Source: CAXGUU01 sp964012875
Lineage (GTDB): Bacteria > Pseudomonadota > Gammaproteobacteria > Ga0077536
Direction of reading: 5' to 3'
Assembly (NCBI GenBank): GCA_964012875.1
Contig: CAXGUU010000193.1
Span: 1 to 6,517, forward strand
Length of the DNA: 6,517 nucleotides
Below the pieces are notes generated by a model. That model worked only from the letters and a program-made list of their open reading frames with translations, searched no databases and was not told the DNA's origin. Positions 1 through 5,678 of this stretch are shown one piece after another. The stretch's first letter is position 1; every line of letters begins with the position of its first letter. The position numbers and the translations under genes are program-made.

Positions 1-18
1 GTTTGCGGCAGACAAGAT

Positions 19-801
19 CTACACGCTTCGGCTGACCATCATTTTCTTGATTTCCGCGATCGCTTTGGCGGGGTTCAGCCCTTTGGGACAGGTCTTGGCG
101 CAATTCATAATCGTGTGGCAGCGGTAAAGCCGGAACGGATCTTCAAGATCGTCCAGTCTTTCGCCGGTGGCCTCATCGCGACTGTCCGCTAGCCAGCGGT
201 ACGCCTGTAGCAGGGCCGCGGGTCCGAGATAGCGGTCGCTGTTCCACCAATAGCTCGGGCAACTCGTTGAGCAGCAGGCGCACAGTATGCATTCGTACAG
301 TCCGTCGAGCTCTTCGCGATCTTCAACCGATTGCAGCCGCTCTTTGTCGGGTTGCGCCGGCGATTCGGATTGCAGCCAGGGTTTGATCGAGGCGTATTGC
401 GCATAAAAATGTTTCAGATCGGGCACTAGGTCTTTGGTCACCTGCATGTGGGGCAGGGGATAGATTTTTACATCACCCTTGATCGATTCAATCGATTTGG
501 TGCACGCCAGTGTGTTGGTACCGTCGATATTCATCGCGCACGAGCCGCAGATGCCTTCGCGGCATGAGCGCCTGAAGGTCAGGCCGGCGTCAATCTCGTT
601 TTTGATATAGATAATTGCATCGAGGACCATCGGACCGCACTTATCGAGATCGATGTTGTAGGTATCGATGCGGGGGTTTTCTCCACTGTCCGGATCCCAG
701 CGATACACGGCAAAGTTCTTGCTGCGCGCGGCGCCGTTGGCATGATCAAACGTCTTTCCGGTCGTGAATCTGGAATTCTTGGGTAGCCTGAAATTAGCCA
801 T
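19..801 (-). CDS. sdhB: Succinate dehydrogenase iron-sulfur subunit SdhB
   Basis: Electron-transfer subunit of complex II: it carries electrons from the SdhA flavin through three Fe-S clusters to ubiquinone on the cytoplasmic membrane. In the 260-residue product the N-terminal plant-type ferredoxin domain has the [2Fe-2S] ligands C80, C85, C88 and C100. The C-terminal domain has CILCACCSTSCP, giving [4Fe-4S] ligands C171, C174, C177 and C238, and [3Fe-4S] ligands C181, C228 and C234. The spacing matches E. coli SdhB with a constant offset of 22. P182, W186 and H229 match E. coli quinone-site residues P160, W164 and H207. It is about 22 residues longer than E. coli SdhB at the N-terminus, and the stretch HFYAQYASIKPWLQ is typical of the mitochondrial/alphaproteobacterial type. 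It starts with ATG 17 bp after sdhA and ends in TAG. It is the last sdh gene visible; only 18 bp follow, so a further downstream gene (sdhE is common here in relatives) cannot be seen. Confidence 0.98.
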   Translation of the reverse strand: MANFRLPKNSRFTTGKTFDHANGAARSKNFAVYRWDPDSGENPRIDTYNIDLDKCGPMVLDAIIYIKNEIDAGLTFRRSCREGICGSCAMNIDGTNTLACTKSIESIKGDVKIYPLPHMQVTKDLVPDLKHFYAQYASIKPWLQSESPAQPDKERLQSVEDREELDGLYECILCACCSTSCPSYWWNSDRYLGPAALLQAYRWLADSRDEATGERLDDLEDPFRLYRCHTIMNCAKTCPKGLNPAKAIAEIKKMMVSRSV

Positions 802-818
802 CGTAGTACTTGTTCCGC

Positions 819-2609
819 TTAGTAAACGCGCTTCTTTGGAGGAATGACTTCAACGTCGTCACTCAGGGTATACATGTGCACGGGTCGATAATCAAAATCG
901 ACCTTGCCGTCGTCCTGCATCCAGGTCAGCGTATGTTTCATCCATTCGTCATCGTCGCGGTCGGGGTAGTCTTCACGCGCATGAGCGCCGCGACTTTCGG
1001 TGCGATTGGCCGCCGCATCGATACTGACCATGGCACTACCGAGGAGATTTGCAAGTTCCAGGGTTTCGACCAGATCAGTATTCCAGACCATTGACCGGTC
1101 ACTGACTTTGACGTGTTCGAAGGCGGCGTAGACCTCCCGCAATTTCTTCTGGCCTTCAGCCAGCACATCCCCCGTTCTAAATACCGCCGCGTGGGTCTGC
1201 ATGGTACGCTGCATCTCGTCACGTAACTTCGCTGTGGTTTCGGAGCCATCGGCATGTCGTAGTGCATCAAAGCGCGATATGACCTGGTCAACGGCATCGT
1301 TTTTCAACGGTGCATGATTGGCGCCTGAGGCTATCGTCCCCGCGCAGCGCTTGGCCGCCGCACGACCAAACACCACGAGGTCAAGCAGGGAATTCGATCC
1401 TAGGCGATTGGCTCCGTGTACCGAGACGCAGGCTGCTTCGCCGATCGCCATCAGCCCCGGCACGACGCAGTCCGGCTCACCGTCTTTCAGTGTCACCACT
1501 TCGCCGTGGTAATTAGTGGGTACGCCGCCCATGTTGTAGTGGACTGTCGGCAATACTGGGATTGGTTCGCGGGTCACATCGACGCCGGCGAAGATTTCGG
1601 CCGATTCCGCAATACCCGGCAGGCGTTTATTGATGACCTCAGCACCGAGGTGTTCGAGGTGCAGATGGATATGGTCGTTGAGGTCGCCGACGCCGCGGCC
1701 CTCGTTGATCTCAATGGTCATCGAGCGTGAAACCACGTCGCGCGATGCCAGGTCTTTGGCATTGGGCGCGTAGCGTTCCATGAAGCGCTCACCTTCGGCG
1801 TTCGTCAGATAACCGCCTTCACCGCGCACGCCTTCGGTAATGAGGCATCCCGCGCCGTAAATCCCGGTCGGGTGAAATTGCGTGAATTCCATGTCCTGCA
1901 GCGGCAATCCGGCGCGCAGAACCATGCCGTTGCCGTCGCCAGTGCAGGTATGTGCGGAGGTACAGGAAAAATAGCTGCGACCGTAGCCGCCTGTCGCCAG
2001 TACGACCTGGTGCGCGCGAAACAGGTGCAGGGTGCCGTCTTCCAGGTTCCAGGCGATGACACCGCGGCAGACGCCATCGTCATCCATGACCAGGTCAATG
2101 GCGAAATACTCAATTAAAAATTCGGCATCATGTTTCAGCGATTGCTGGTAAAGCGTGTGCAGGATGGCATGGCCGGTGCGATCGGCGGCGGCACAGGTGC
2201 GTTGGGCGATGCCTTCGCCGAAGTTGGTGGTCATGCCGCCAAACGGCCGTTGGTAGATTTCGCCTGACTCGGTGCGTGAAAATGGTACGCCGTAGTGTTC
2301 GAGTTCGATAACCGCCGGGATCGCTTCCCGGCACATATACTCGATAGCGTCCTGATCACCCAGCCAGTCCGACCCTTTGACGGTGTCGTACATATGCCAG
2401 CGCCAGTCATCGGGCCCCATGTTACCGAGCGCAGCGCTCATACCACCCTGGGCAGCGACGGTGTGGCTGCGGGTTGGAAAAACTTTTGTGATGCACGCCG
2501 TGGACAGGCCTTCGGCGGCGATACCGAATGTTGCCCTCAGACCAGCGCCACCGGCGCCAACCACGACGACGTCGTATTTATGTTCGATCAAATTATATTC
2601 TTGTGGCAT
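819..2609 (-). CDS. sdhA: Succinate dehydrogenase flavoprotein subunit SdhA
   Basis: Catalytic subunit that oxidises succinate to fumarate using covalently bound FAD, on the cytoplasmic face of complex II. The 596-residue product has the usual family length. The Rossmann dinucleotide motif VVVVGAGGAG lies at residues 14-23. In the TRSHTVAAQGG segment, H49 aligns with the His that carries the 8-alpha-N3-histidyl FAD bond. By alignment to E. coli SdhA, H246 (QFHPTG), R290 (ASRDVVSRS, the proton-transfer Arg), H357 (PTVHYNMGG) and R402 (GANRLGSNS) form the dicarboxylate site. All of these are present, so the enzyme should be active. Start: ATG 22 bp after the sdhD stop, preceded by a GGA about 8 nt upstream. 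Flavinylation normally needs SdhE, which is not in the window. The SDHAF4-like protein encoded at the operon head is expected to act on this subunit. Confidence 0.98.
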   Translation of the reverse strand: MPQEYNLIEHKYDVVVVGAGGAGLRATFGIAAEGLSTACITKVFPTRSHTVAAQGGMSAALGNMGPDDWRWHMYDTVKGSDWLGDQDAIEYMCREAIPAVIELEHYGVPFSRTESGEIYQRPFGGMTTNFGEGIAQRTCAAADRTGHAILHTLYQQSLKHDAEFLIEYFAIDLVMDDDGVCRGVIAWNLEDGTLHLFRAHQVVLATGGYGRSYFSCTSAHTCTGDGNGMVLRAGLPLQDMEFTQFHPTGIYGAGCLITEGVRGEGGYLTNAEGERFMERYAPNAKDLASRDVVSRSMTIEINEGRGVGDLNDHIHLHLEHLGAEVINKRLPGIAESAEIFAGVDVTREPIPVLPTVHYNMGGVPTNYHGEVVTLKDGEPDCVVPGLMAIGEAACVSVHGANRLGSNSLLDLVVFGRAAAKRCAGTIASGANHAPLKNDAVDQVISRFDALRHADGSETTAKLRDEMQRTMQTHAAVFRTGDVLAEGQKKLREVYAAFEHVKVSDRSMVWNTDLVETLELANLLGSAMVSIDAAANRTESRGAHAREDYPDRDDDEWMKHTLTWMQDDGKVDFDYRPVHMYTLSDDVEVIPPKKRVY

Positions 2610-2631
2610 TTGCGATGTCCGTTAGCGTGCT

Positions 2632-3015
2632 CTAGGCAGTCCCGAAAGATATTTTCAAGATCGAAACGATGCCGAGCAGGGCGCCAAACGCTACCGCCAG
2701 TTTCATCGCAATCAAGGTCAGAATCTTGAACAATTCGTGGTGAATGTAATCTTCAATCACGACTTGCAAGCCCAGCTTCGCGTGATAGAAAACGGTGATA
2801 ATCAGGGCAAGCAGTAAAACGGTAATGAACGGCGAACTGATCCACGCTGCAGTCTGAGCAAAATCGTCGTTCATGTGCCTCAGCAGCGCCGACACGAACC
2901 ACAAGGAAAGCGGAACCATGGCGATCGCAGTCAAACGCTGATGCCACCAATGATGAGATCCGGTTTTCGCCGAACCGAGCCCACGGACCCGGCCTAAATC
3001 GCTTCTCAAGCTCAT
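2632..3015 (-). CDS. sdhD: Succinate dehydrogenase membrane anchor subunit SdhD
   Basis: Hydrophobic anchor that, with SdhC, binds heme b and forms the ubiquinone site. The product (127 residues from the ATG at 3015) has a positively charged N-terminus and three membrane segments at about 28-46, 61-82 and 96-121. The signature FYHAKLGLQVVIEDY contains the heme-ligand His (H78) and the Asp-Tyr pair (D89, Y90) that matches E. coli SdhD D82/Y83 at the quinone pocket. Start choice: an in-frame GTG at 3018 would add one residue, but a strong AGGAGG lies 6 nt before the ATG and only 3 nt before the GTG, so the ATG is preferred. The sdhC stop and this start overlap as TGATG, implying translational coupling and balanced synthesis of the two anchors. 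Confidence 0.95.
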   Translation of the reverse strand: MSLRSDLGRVRGLGSAKTGSHHWWHQRLTAIAMVPLSLWFVSALLRHMNDDFAQTAAWISSPFITVLLLALIITVFYHAKLGLQVVIEDYIHHELFKILTLIAMKLAVAFGALLGIVSILKISFGTA

Positions 3016-3030
3016 CACGCTCCTCCTTGC
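3013..3030 (-). promoter_or_regulatory. Strong Shine-Dalgarno that decides the sdhD start
   Basis: Reading the minus strand, AAGGAGGAGCGTGATG contains a full AGGAGG. The spacer is 6 nt to the ATG and 3 nt to the in-frame GTG just before it, so initiation at the ATG is favoured. The site lies inside the last codons of sdhC, next to the TGATG stop/start overlap, and should keep SdhD made at least as efficiently as SdhC. Confidence 0.75.
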
Positions 3031-3401
3031 GCCATCGCGCAGGCCCAGGTCAGGCCGGTCAACGCCACCGACCCGACGATGACCGCGTATCCGGTCTTGT
3101 ATGCAGTTGACAGTTCAAAGCCCTTTCCAGTGTCCCAGAACAAGTGCCTGATGCCGTTCATGAGGTGGTAGTAAAAAGAAAACGTCCACCCGAGCAGCAA
3201 CAATTGTGTCGGCATCGCGGCCATGCACCGTTGCATTTCGGCGTGGGTGTCAGGCCCCATAGCCGTTGCGGTCAGCCAGTAAAGCACCATGACGGTGCCC
3301 AGACTTAGGAACACGCCGGTCGCGCGGTGTGTAATTGATAGCACCGAGGTGAGTTGTGGTCGATACACCTGTAGGTGGGGTGAAATAGGATTATTGGTCA
3401 T
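3015..3401 (-). CDS. sdhC: Succinate dehydrogenase cytochrome b556 subunit SdhC
   Basis: Large membrane anchor of complex II; it shares heme b with SdhD and lines the ubiquinone site. The 128-residue product matches both classical SdhC signatures. The first is RPQLTSVLSITHRATG at residues 14-29, where S22 and R26 match E. coli quinone-site S27 and R31. The second is HLMNGIRHLFWDTG at residues 79-92, where H79 is the heme-iron ligand. Three membrane segments lie at about 29-48, 65-85 and 104-124. It starts with ATG, preceded by GGAA with a 5-nt spacer. It lies 118 bp downstream of the small sdhAF4 gene and overlaps sdhD by one base if sdhD starts at its ATG. No good independent promoter was found in the 118-bp gap, so transcription probably comes from upstream of sdhAF4. 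Confidence 0.97.
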   Translation of the reverse strand: MTNNPISPHLQVYRPQLTSVLSITHRATGVFLSLGTVMVLYWLTATAMGPDTHAEMQRCMAAMPTQLLLLGWTFSFYYHLMNGIRHLFWDTGKGFELSTAYKTGYAVIVGSVALTGLTWACAMAQGGA

Positions 3402-3485
3402 ATACGTTCCGATCTGTCAGCTTTTACGGGCGCGTCCCGTCTCCATGGTTCACGCCAAATTTCATCGTGTCGTGCAATTATTGAC

Positions 3486-3516
3486 GGCAGGCGAGCAACA
3501 GTGCGGTGTGCCTGCC
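3486..3516. repeat. 7-bp inverted repeat just after the sdhAF4 stop
   Basis: GGCAGGC (3486-3492) and GCCTGCC (3510-3516) are perfect complements separated by 17 nt, immediately 3' of the sdhAF4 stop codon on the minus strand. The segment after the stem (GTCAATAATTG) has no run of T, so it is not a convincing intrinsic terminator. It could be an RNA stem that limits read-through, protects an mRNA end, or is chance in GC-rich DNA. Confidence 0.4.
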
Positions 3517-3519
3517 AGT

Positions 3520-3693
3520 CTAAAAGTCGATACAGCGTCCTTTGCGTTCCCAGTCTCCGTAGCGGGTTGGTTCCAGCCCCTTTGGACCCCCGATTTCTTT
3601 CGGTTCGGCATCGGGCCCGGGCGTACTGCTATCGGCAGGCGGTGTCGCCTCCGGACTCTGGTCTGCTGGGCTGTTGTCCTGCGGCTGACTCAT
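3520..3693 (-). CDS. SDHAF4/DUF1674-family succinate dehydrogenase assembly factor
   Basis: A 57-residue protein, short enough to be missed by most gene callers. Residues 1-31 are a Pro/Ser/Asp-rich, probably disordered tail. Residues 32-57 carry the complete DUF1674 hallmark: KEIGGPKG, then LEPTRYGDWERKG, then RCIDF at the C-terminal end. In yeast and animals SDHAF4 (Sdh8) binds the free FAD-loaded SdhA, shields it and hands it to SdhB. The bacterial homologue is expected to do the same in the cytoplasm. Its position at the head of the sdhCDAB operon, on the same strand and 118 bp before sdhC, supports this. It starts at the only ATG in frame upstream of the motif (minus-strand CGCATGAGTCAG). 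No strong ribosome site precedes it; a promoter is predicted about 35 nt upstream of the start. Stop TAG. The family assignment rests on the motif and is very secure; the precise role is inferred from eukaryotic homologues. Confidence 0.9.
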   Translation of the reverse strand: MSQPQDNSPADQSPEATPPADSSTPGPDAEPKEIGGPKGLEPTRYGDWERKGRCIDF

Positions 3694-3734
3694 GCGACGG
3701 TGTGGTGACGATTATGACGTTGCAAAGTCGCGGT

Positions 3735-3763
3735 AGTATCTTGCCAGCGCGGCATGATTTCAA
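3735..3763 (-). promoter_or_regulatory. Candidate sigma70 promoter of the sdhAF4-sdhCDAB operon
   Basis: On the minus strand TTGAAA (3763-3758; 5 of 6 to TTGACA) is followed by a 17-nt spacer and GATACT (3740-3735; 4 of 6 to TATAAT). Transcription would begin near 3728, giving a leader of about 35 nt before the sdhAF4 ATG. No better pair was seen between here and sdhC. This is a consensus-based prediction only. Confidence 0.45.
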
Positions 3764-3852
3764 GAGAAACTCTCGGACTGTGTGCTTGTCTAATGCATAA
3801 CGCATTTGAAGGACCGATTGCGTTAACGGTGGGCCGGTCGCGGCTGCTGGTT

Positions 3853-3866
3853 GCGAGCATGCTCGC
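3853..3866. repeat. 14-bp perfect palindrome
   Basis: GCGAGCATGCTCGC reads identically on both strands. It lies inside the membrane-helix coding part of the ygfX remnant. Function unknown; it may be chance. Confidence 0.4.
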
Positions 3867-3912
3867 GGGGCATACCTTGACGGTATTGATGAGCGTATTG
3901 CTCGGCCTGGGT

Positions 3913-3928
3913 GCGGCGTCGACGCCGC
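3913..3928. repeat. 16-bp perfect palindrome at the ygfX break
   Basis: GCGGCGTCGACGCCGC is its own reverse complement. It sits where the reading frame of the ygfX remnant changes and where roughly 30 codons appear to be missing, so it may mark or have promoted the deletion. Confidence 0.5.
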
Positions 3929-4158
3929 TGTTATCGCGGCACCGCTGAAAAGCGACGACCGGTGGCAACTACAGTTGCGAGACGGACGCTAGGAGAGGGC
4001 GGATCTCAAAGTGGCCTTCTCGCTGATACCGCGCCTGGTTTACTTGTCATTTCGCACTTCTGCAGGGGTTAACCGCGCAGATGCTCTGTTCAGCGATAAC
4101 GCGGAAGCGGACTAGCTGCGTCATCTGCGGCACCTTCGGCACGAACGGAAATAATCGC

Positions 4159-5010
4159 CTACCAGGGACTCCACCGGTTGCGCCAGGCGATTGTGAGCTT
4201 CGACAGCGGCGTCAGCTCGATGCGTTCCTCAAGCACCGGGCAGCCGGCGGCCAGGCAGAGTTCCAGCGCACGATGCTGGATCATTCCCAGTGTTGCCACC
4301 ATTTGAATGGTTCGGCGAGACCGCCGCGACAATGCGGAAAGTCGCTCGGCGAGCGCCGCCTGCAGCCACGCCATTTCGTCGGCAATCAGATGCCTGAGCT
4401 CCGCCGACGTTGCGGCGGAACGGATGTGATCGGGCGTCAGCCCATGCCGACGAAGAGCAGCTTGCGGCAGGCAGAGCGTTGGTGCGTTTCGGTGTAGGCG
4501 CAGACCGCGCATTTCATAGCTCAATTCCGTTAAACAGCTGAGTTCAACGATCTGGTCTTCGAATCGCTCATCGCGGTTGTCTATACCCGCCATGAGCACA
4601 CAAATCTCGCCGTGAATTCCTTTCAAGTGATTTAGCACGTCAGCGCGATCGTCAAAAGTACCTGGCACGAGCGAGCTGTCTACAGACGCTACCAGCGCCT
4701 GGAATGATTTGGCATACTGCTGGCAATCAGTCATCACTACGCTCAGGGCCGTGGTGAAATCGTGTCGTGGATTGCCGCTTTCCAGGTGTTCGAATTCGTC
4801 GTACCACCAGGCCAGTTTTGTGTGTGCCACACCGCGATCGCTACAGGTCGAAGGGATGCGGGTGATTTCGCGCCGGATCGCCTCGAGCGCGTGCAGCGCT
4901 ACACGGTGTGCGGGCGGGTAGTACAGGCTGGCGTAATAGAAATCCGATCCGGCAGGCTGCGCGATTGCCTCAACTGAACGTCGTTGTCCAAGGCTGAGAC
5001 TGCCGTTCAT
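4159..5010 (-). CDS. Squalene/phytoene synthase-family protein, probably non-catalytic
   Basis: A 283-residue all-alpha trans-isoprenyl-synthase-fold protein. Family landmarks are the N-terminal SDFYYASLYYPPAHR (22-36), GVAHTKLAWWYDEFEHL (60-76), the central LKGIHGEICVLMAG region (129-142), CLPQAALRRHGLT (180-192) and the C-terminal TPLSKLTIAWR (267-277). True squalene or phytoene synthases bind diphosphate through two Asp-rich motifs, DxxxD after the first landmark and DxxxD just before the YLP-like segment. Here the first position reads REITRIPSTCSD and the second reads TELSYEMRGLRLHRNAPTLC, so both are lost. That makes head-to-head prenyl condensation unlikely and recalls NDUFAF6, a mitochondrial complex I assembly factor with the same fold. 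Start: the ATG at 5010 overlaps the upstream phosphatase stop as ATGA; a longer frame to 5061 would add 17 basic residues inside that gene and is less likely. It is the last gene of the ubiG operon. No carotenoid or hopanoid gene is nearby. Fold assignment is firm, function is inferred. Confidence 0.85.
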   Translation of the reverse strand: MNGSLSLGQRRSVEAIAQPAGSDFYYASLYYPPAHRVALHALEAIRREITRIPSTCSDRGVAHTKLAWWYDEFEHLESGNPRHDFTTALSVVMTDCQQYAKSFQALVASVDSSLVPGTFDDRADVLNHLKGIHGEICVLMAGIDNRDERFEDQIVELSCLTELSYEMRGLRLHRNAPTLCLPQAALRRHGLTPDHIRSAATSAELRHLIADEMAWLQAALAERLSALSRRSRRTIQMVATLGMIQHRALELCLAAGCPVLEERIELTPLSKLTIAWRNRWSPW

Positions 5011-5678
5011 AGCCAATCGAGCAAATCTTCCGGCGCGTCGATCTCGCCATCTGCCTGCCACTCGTCAGAGTTGTCATCAACGGCGAAATAGCCGTAGCGT
5101 GCGATCAACGCGCGCATGCCGGCGGCATGGGCGGCGGCGACATCGCGCTCGGCGTCGCCGATATAGAGGCAGCGGGCCGGGGATACGTCGAGCAGCTCTG
5201 CGGCCAGCAACAGTGGTGCCGGGTCCGGCTTCGGTGCGGAGGCGGTGTCGCCCGAGATCACGCATCCGGGGCGGGCTTCCAACGACAGCGCTTTCAGTAG
5301 GGGGGCGGTCAGCCAGGCCGGTTTGTTGGTCACTATGCCCCATTTGCCGCCGCCAGACTCAATCGTGTCGAGAACGCTTGCCATGCCGGCGAACAGCTGC
5401 GATTCCAGAGCGATGCGGCTGCGATAGATGTCGAGGAAGCGTTGGCGTCGCGCCGCGAAACTGGCCGACCCCGGCGGGTCATCGAACTGCAGTGCGAGTA
5501 GCCCTGCTGCCCCTTTGGAAATGTGCGACCGAATCACCGCTTCGGGCAGCGCTTCGTACTGGTACTCTGAGAAAACGGCGTTCAGCGCGCCGGCCAGATC
5601 CGGGGCCGTGTCGATCAGCGTGCCGTCAAGGTCGAACAGGATCGCTTCCGGCGCGGGTGTTGCCGGCTCAGGATTCAC
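5007..5678 (-). CDS. mupP: HAD-family phosphatase, probable MurNAc 6-phosphate phosphatase MupP
   Basis: A 223-residue HAD-superfamily phosphatase of the type usually labelled phosphoglycolate phosphatase (Gph). All four HAD motifs are present: FDLDGT with nucleophile D16 and acid/base D18, VTNK with T117, K150 in APKPDP, and YIGDAERD with D175 and D179. Residues 21-95 form the helical cap. The context (directly after ubiG, overlapping it) and the C-terminal pattern RYGYFAVDDNSDEWQAD match Pseudomonas MupP, which dephosphorylates N-acetylmuramate 6-phosphate in peptidoglycan recycling and contributes to intrinsic fosfomycin resistance. Gph, which removes 2-phosphoglycolate, is the alternative and cannot be excluded by motifs alone. 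Start: GTG, overlapping the end of ubiG by 11 bp, with no strong ribosome site, consistent with translational coupling. No in-frame ATG or GTG lies between it and motif I. The stop overlaps the next gene as ATGA. Confidence 0.85.
   Translation of the reverse strand: MNPEPATPAPEAILFDLDGTLIDTAPDLAGALNAVFSEYQYEALPEAVIRSHISKGAAGLLALQFDDPPGSASFAARRQRFLDIYRSRIALESQLFAGMASVLDTIESGGGKWGIVTNKPAWLTAPLLKALSLEARPGCVISGDTASAPKPDPAPLLLAAELLDVSPARCLYIGDAERDVAAAHAAGMRALIARYGYFAVDDNSDEWQADGEIDAPEDLLDWL

Larger units (their letters stand above)
3793..4154 (+). pseudogene. Degenerate ygfX/cptA-like gene
   Basis: YgfX (CptA) proteins are small inner-membrane proteins, often encoded beside the SDH flavinylation factor SdhE. 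The plus strand encodes a plausible YgfX N-terminus from the ATG at 3793, MHNAFEGPIALTVGRSRLL, followed by one membrane helix with the family's His (AGHTLTVLM) up to a stop at 3946-3948. The typical C-terminal half continues in another frame from about 3945: LKSDDRWQLQLRDGR, then TAG at 3990, ERADLKVAFSLIPRLVYLSF, an Ala/Asp/Leu stretch ending DNAEAD, then TAG at 4113, LRHLRHLRHERK and TAA at 4152. This matches the YgfX layout of a DGRW-like segment, a P-x-LV-x-L strand and a C-terminal LR repeat. The second membrane helix is missing: only about 31 codons lie between the His and the RW, where about 60 are usual. Frameshift, internal deletion and two amber stops indicate a decayed gene. An in-frame ATG at 3754 exists but lies in the opposite-strand promoter. 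It is convergent with the prenyl-synthase-like gene, 4 bp from its stop. The family call rests on recalled family pattern, not a search. Confidence 0.6.

Noticed and set aside
2295..2729. Plus-strand frame of 144 codons opposite sdhA/sdhD
   Set aside because: Antisense to conserved SDH genes and without protein-family features.
3486..3516. Intrinsic terminator after sdhAF4
   Set aside because: The stem is only 7 bp with a 17-nt loop and no T-tract follows on the minus strand, so it is listed only as an inverted repeat.
3754..3948. Plus-strand 64-codon frame taken as an intact small membrane protein
   Set aside because: Its second half family match continues in another frame after the stop, and its 5' part overlaps the likely sdhAF4 promoter; it fits better as the broken 5' part of a ygfX-like gene.
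3793..4154. Programmed frameshift or amber read-through producing a functional YgfX
   Set aside because: No slippery heptamer was seen at the frame change, about 30 codons including the second membrane helix are missing, and two separate stops follow; decay is simpler.
4081..4497. Plus-strand frame of 138 codons opposite the prenyl-synthase-like gene
   Set aside because: It lies antisense to a well-supported gene, has no recognisable motif, and starts inside the ygfX remnant; a shadow frame.
5011..5061. Longer N-terminus (17 extra residues) for the squalene/phytoene-synthase-like protein
   Set aside because: The added residues are Arg/Gly-rich, out of frame with and inside the phosphatase gene, while the ATG at 5010 gives the classic ATGA coupling.
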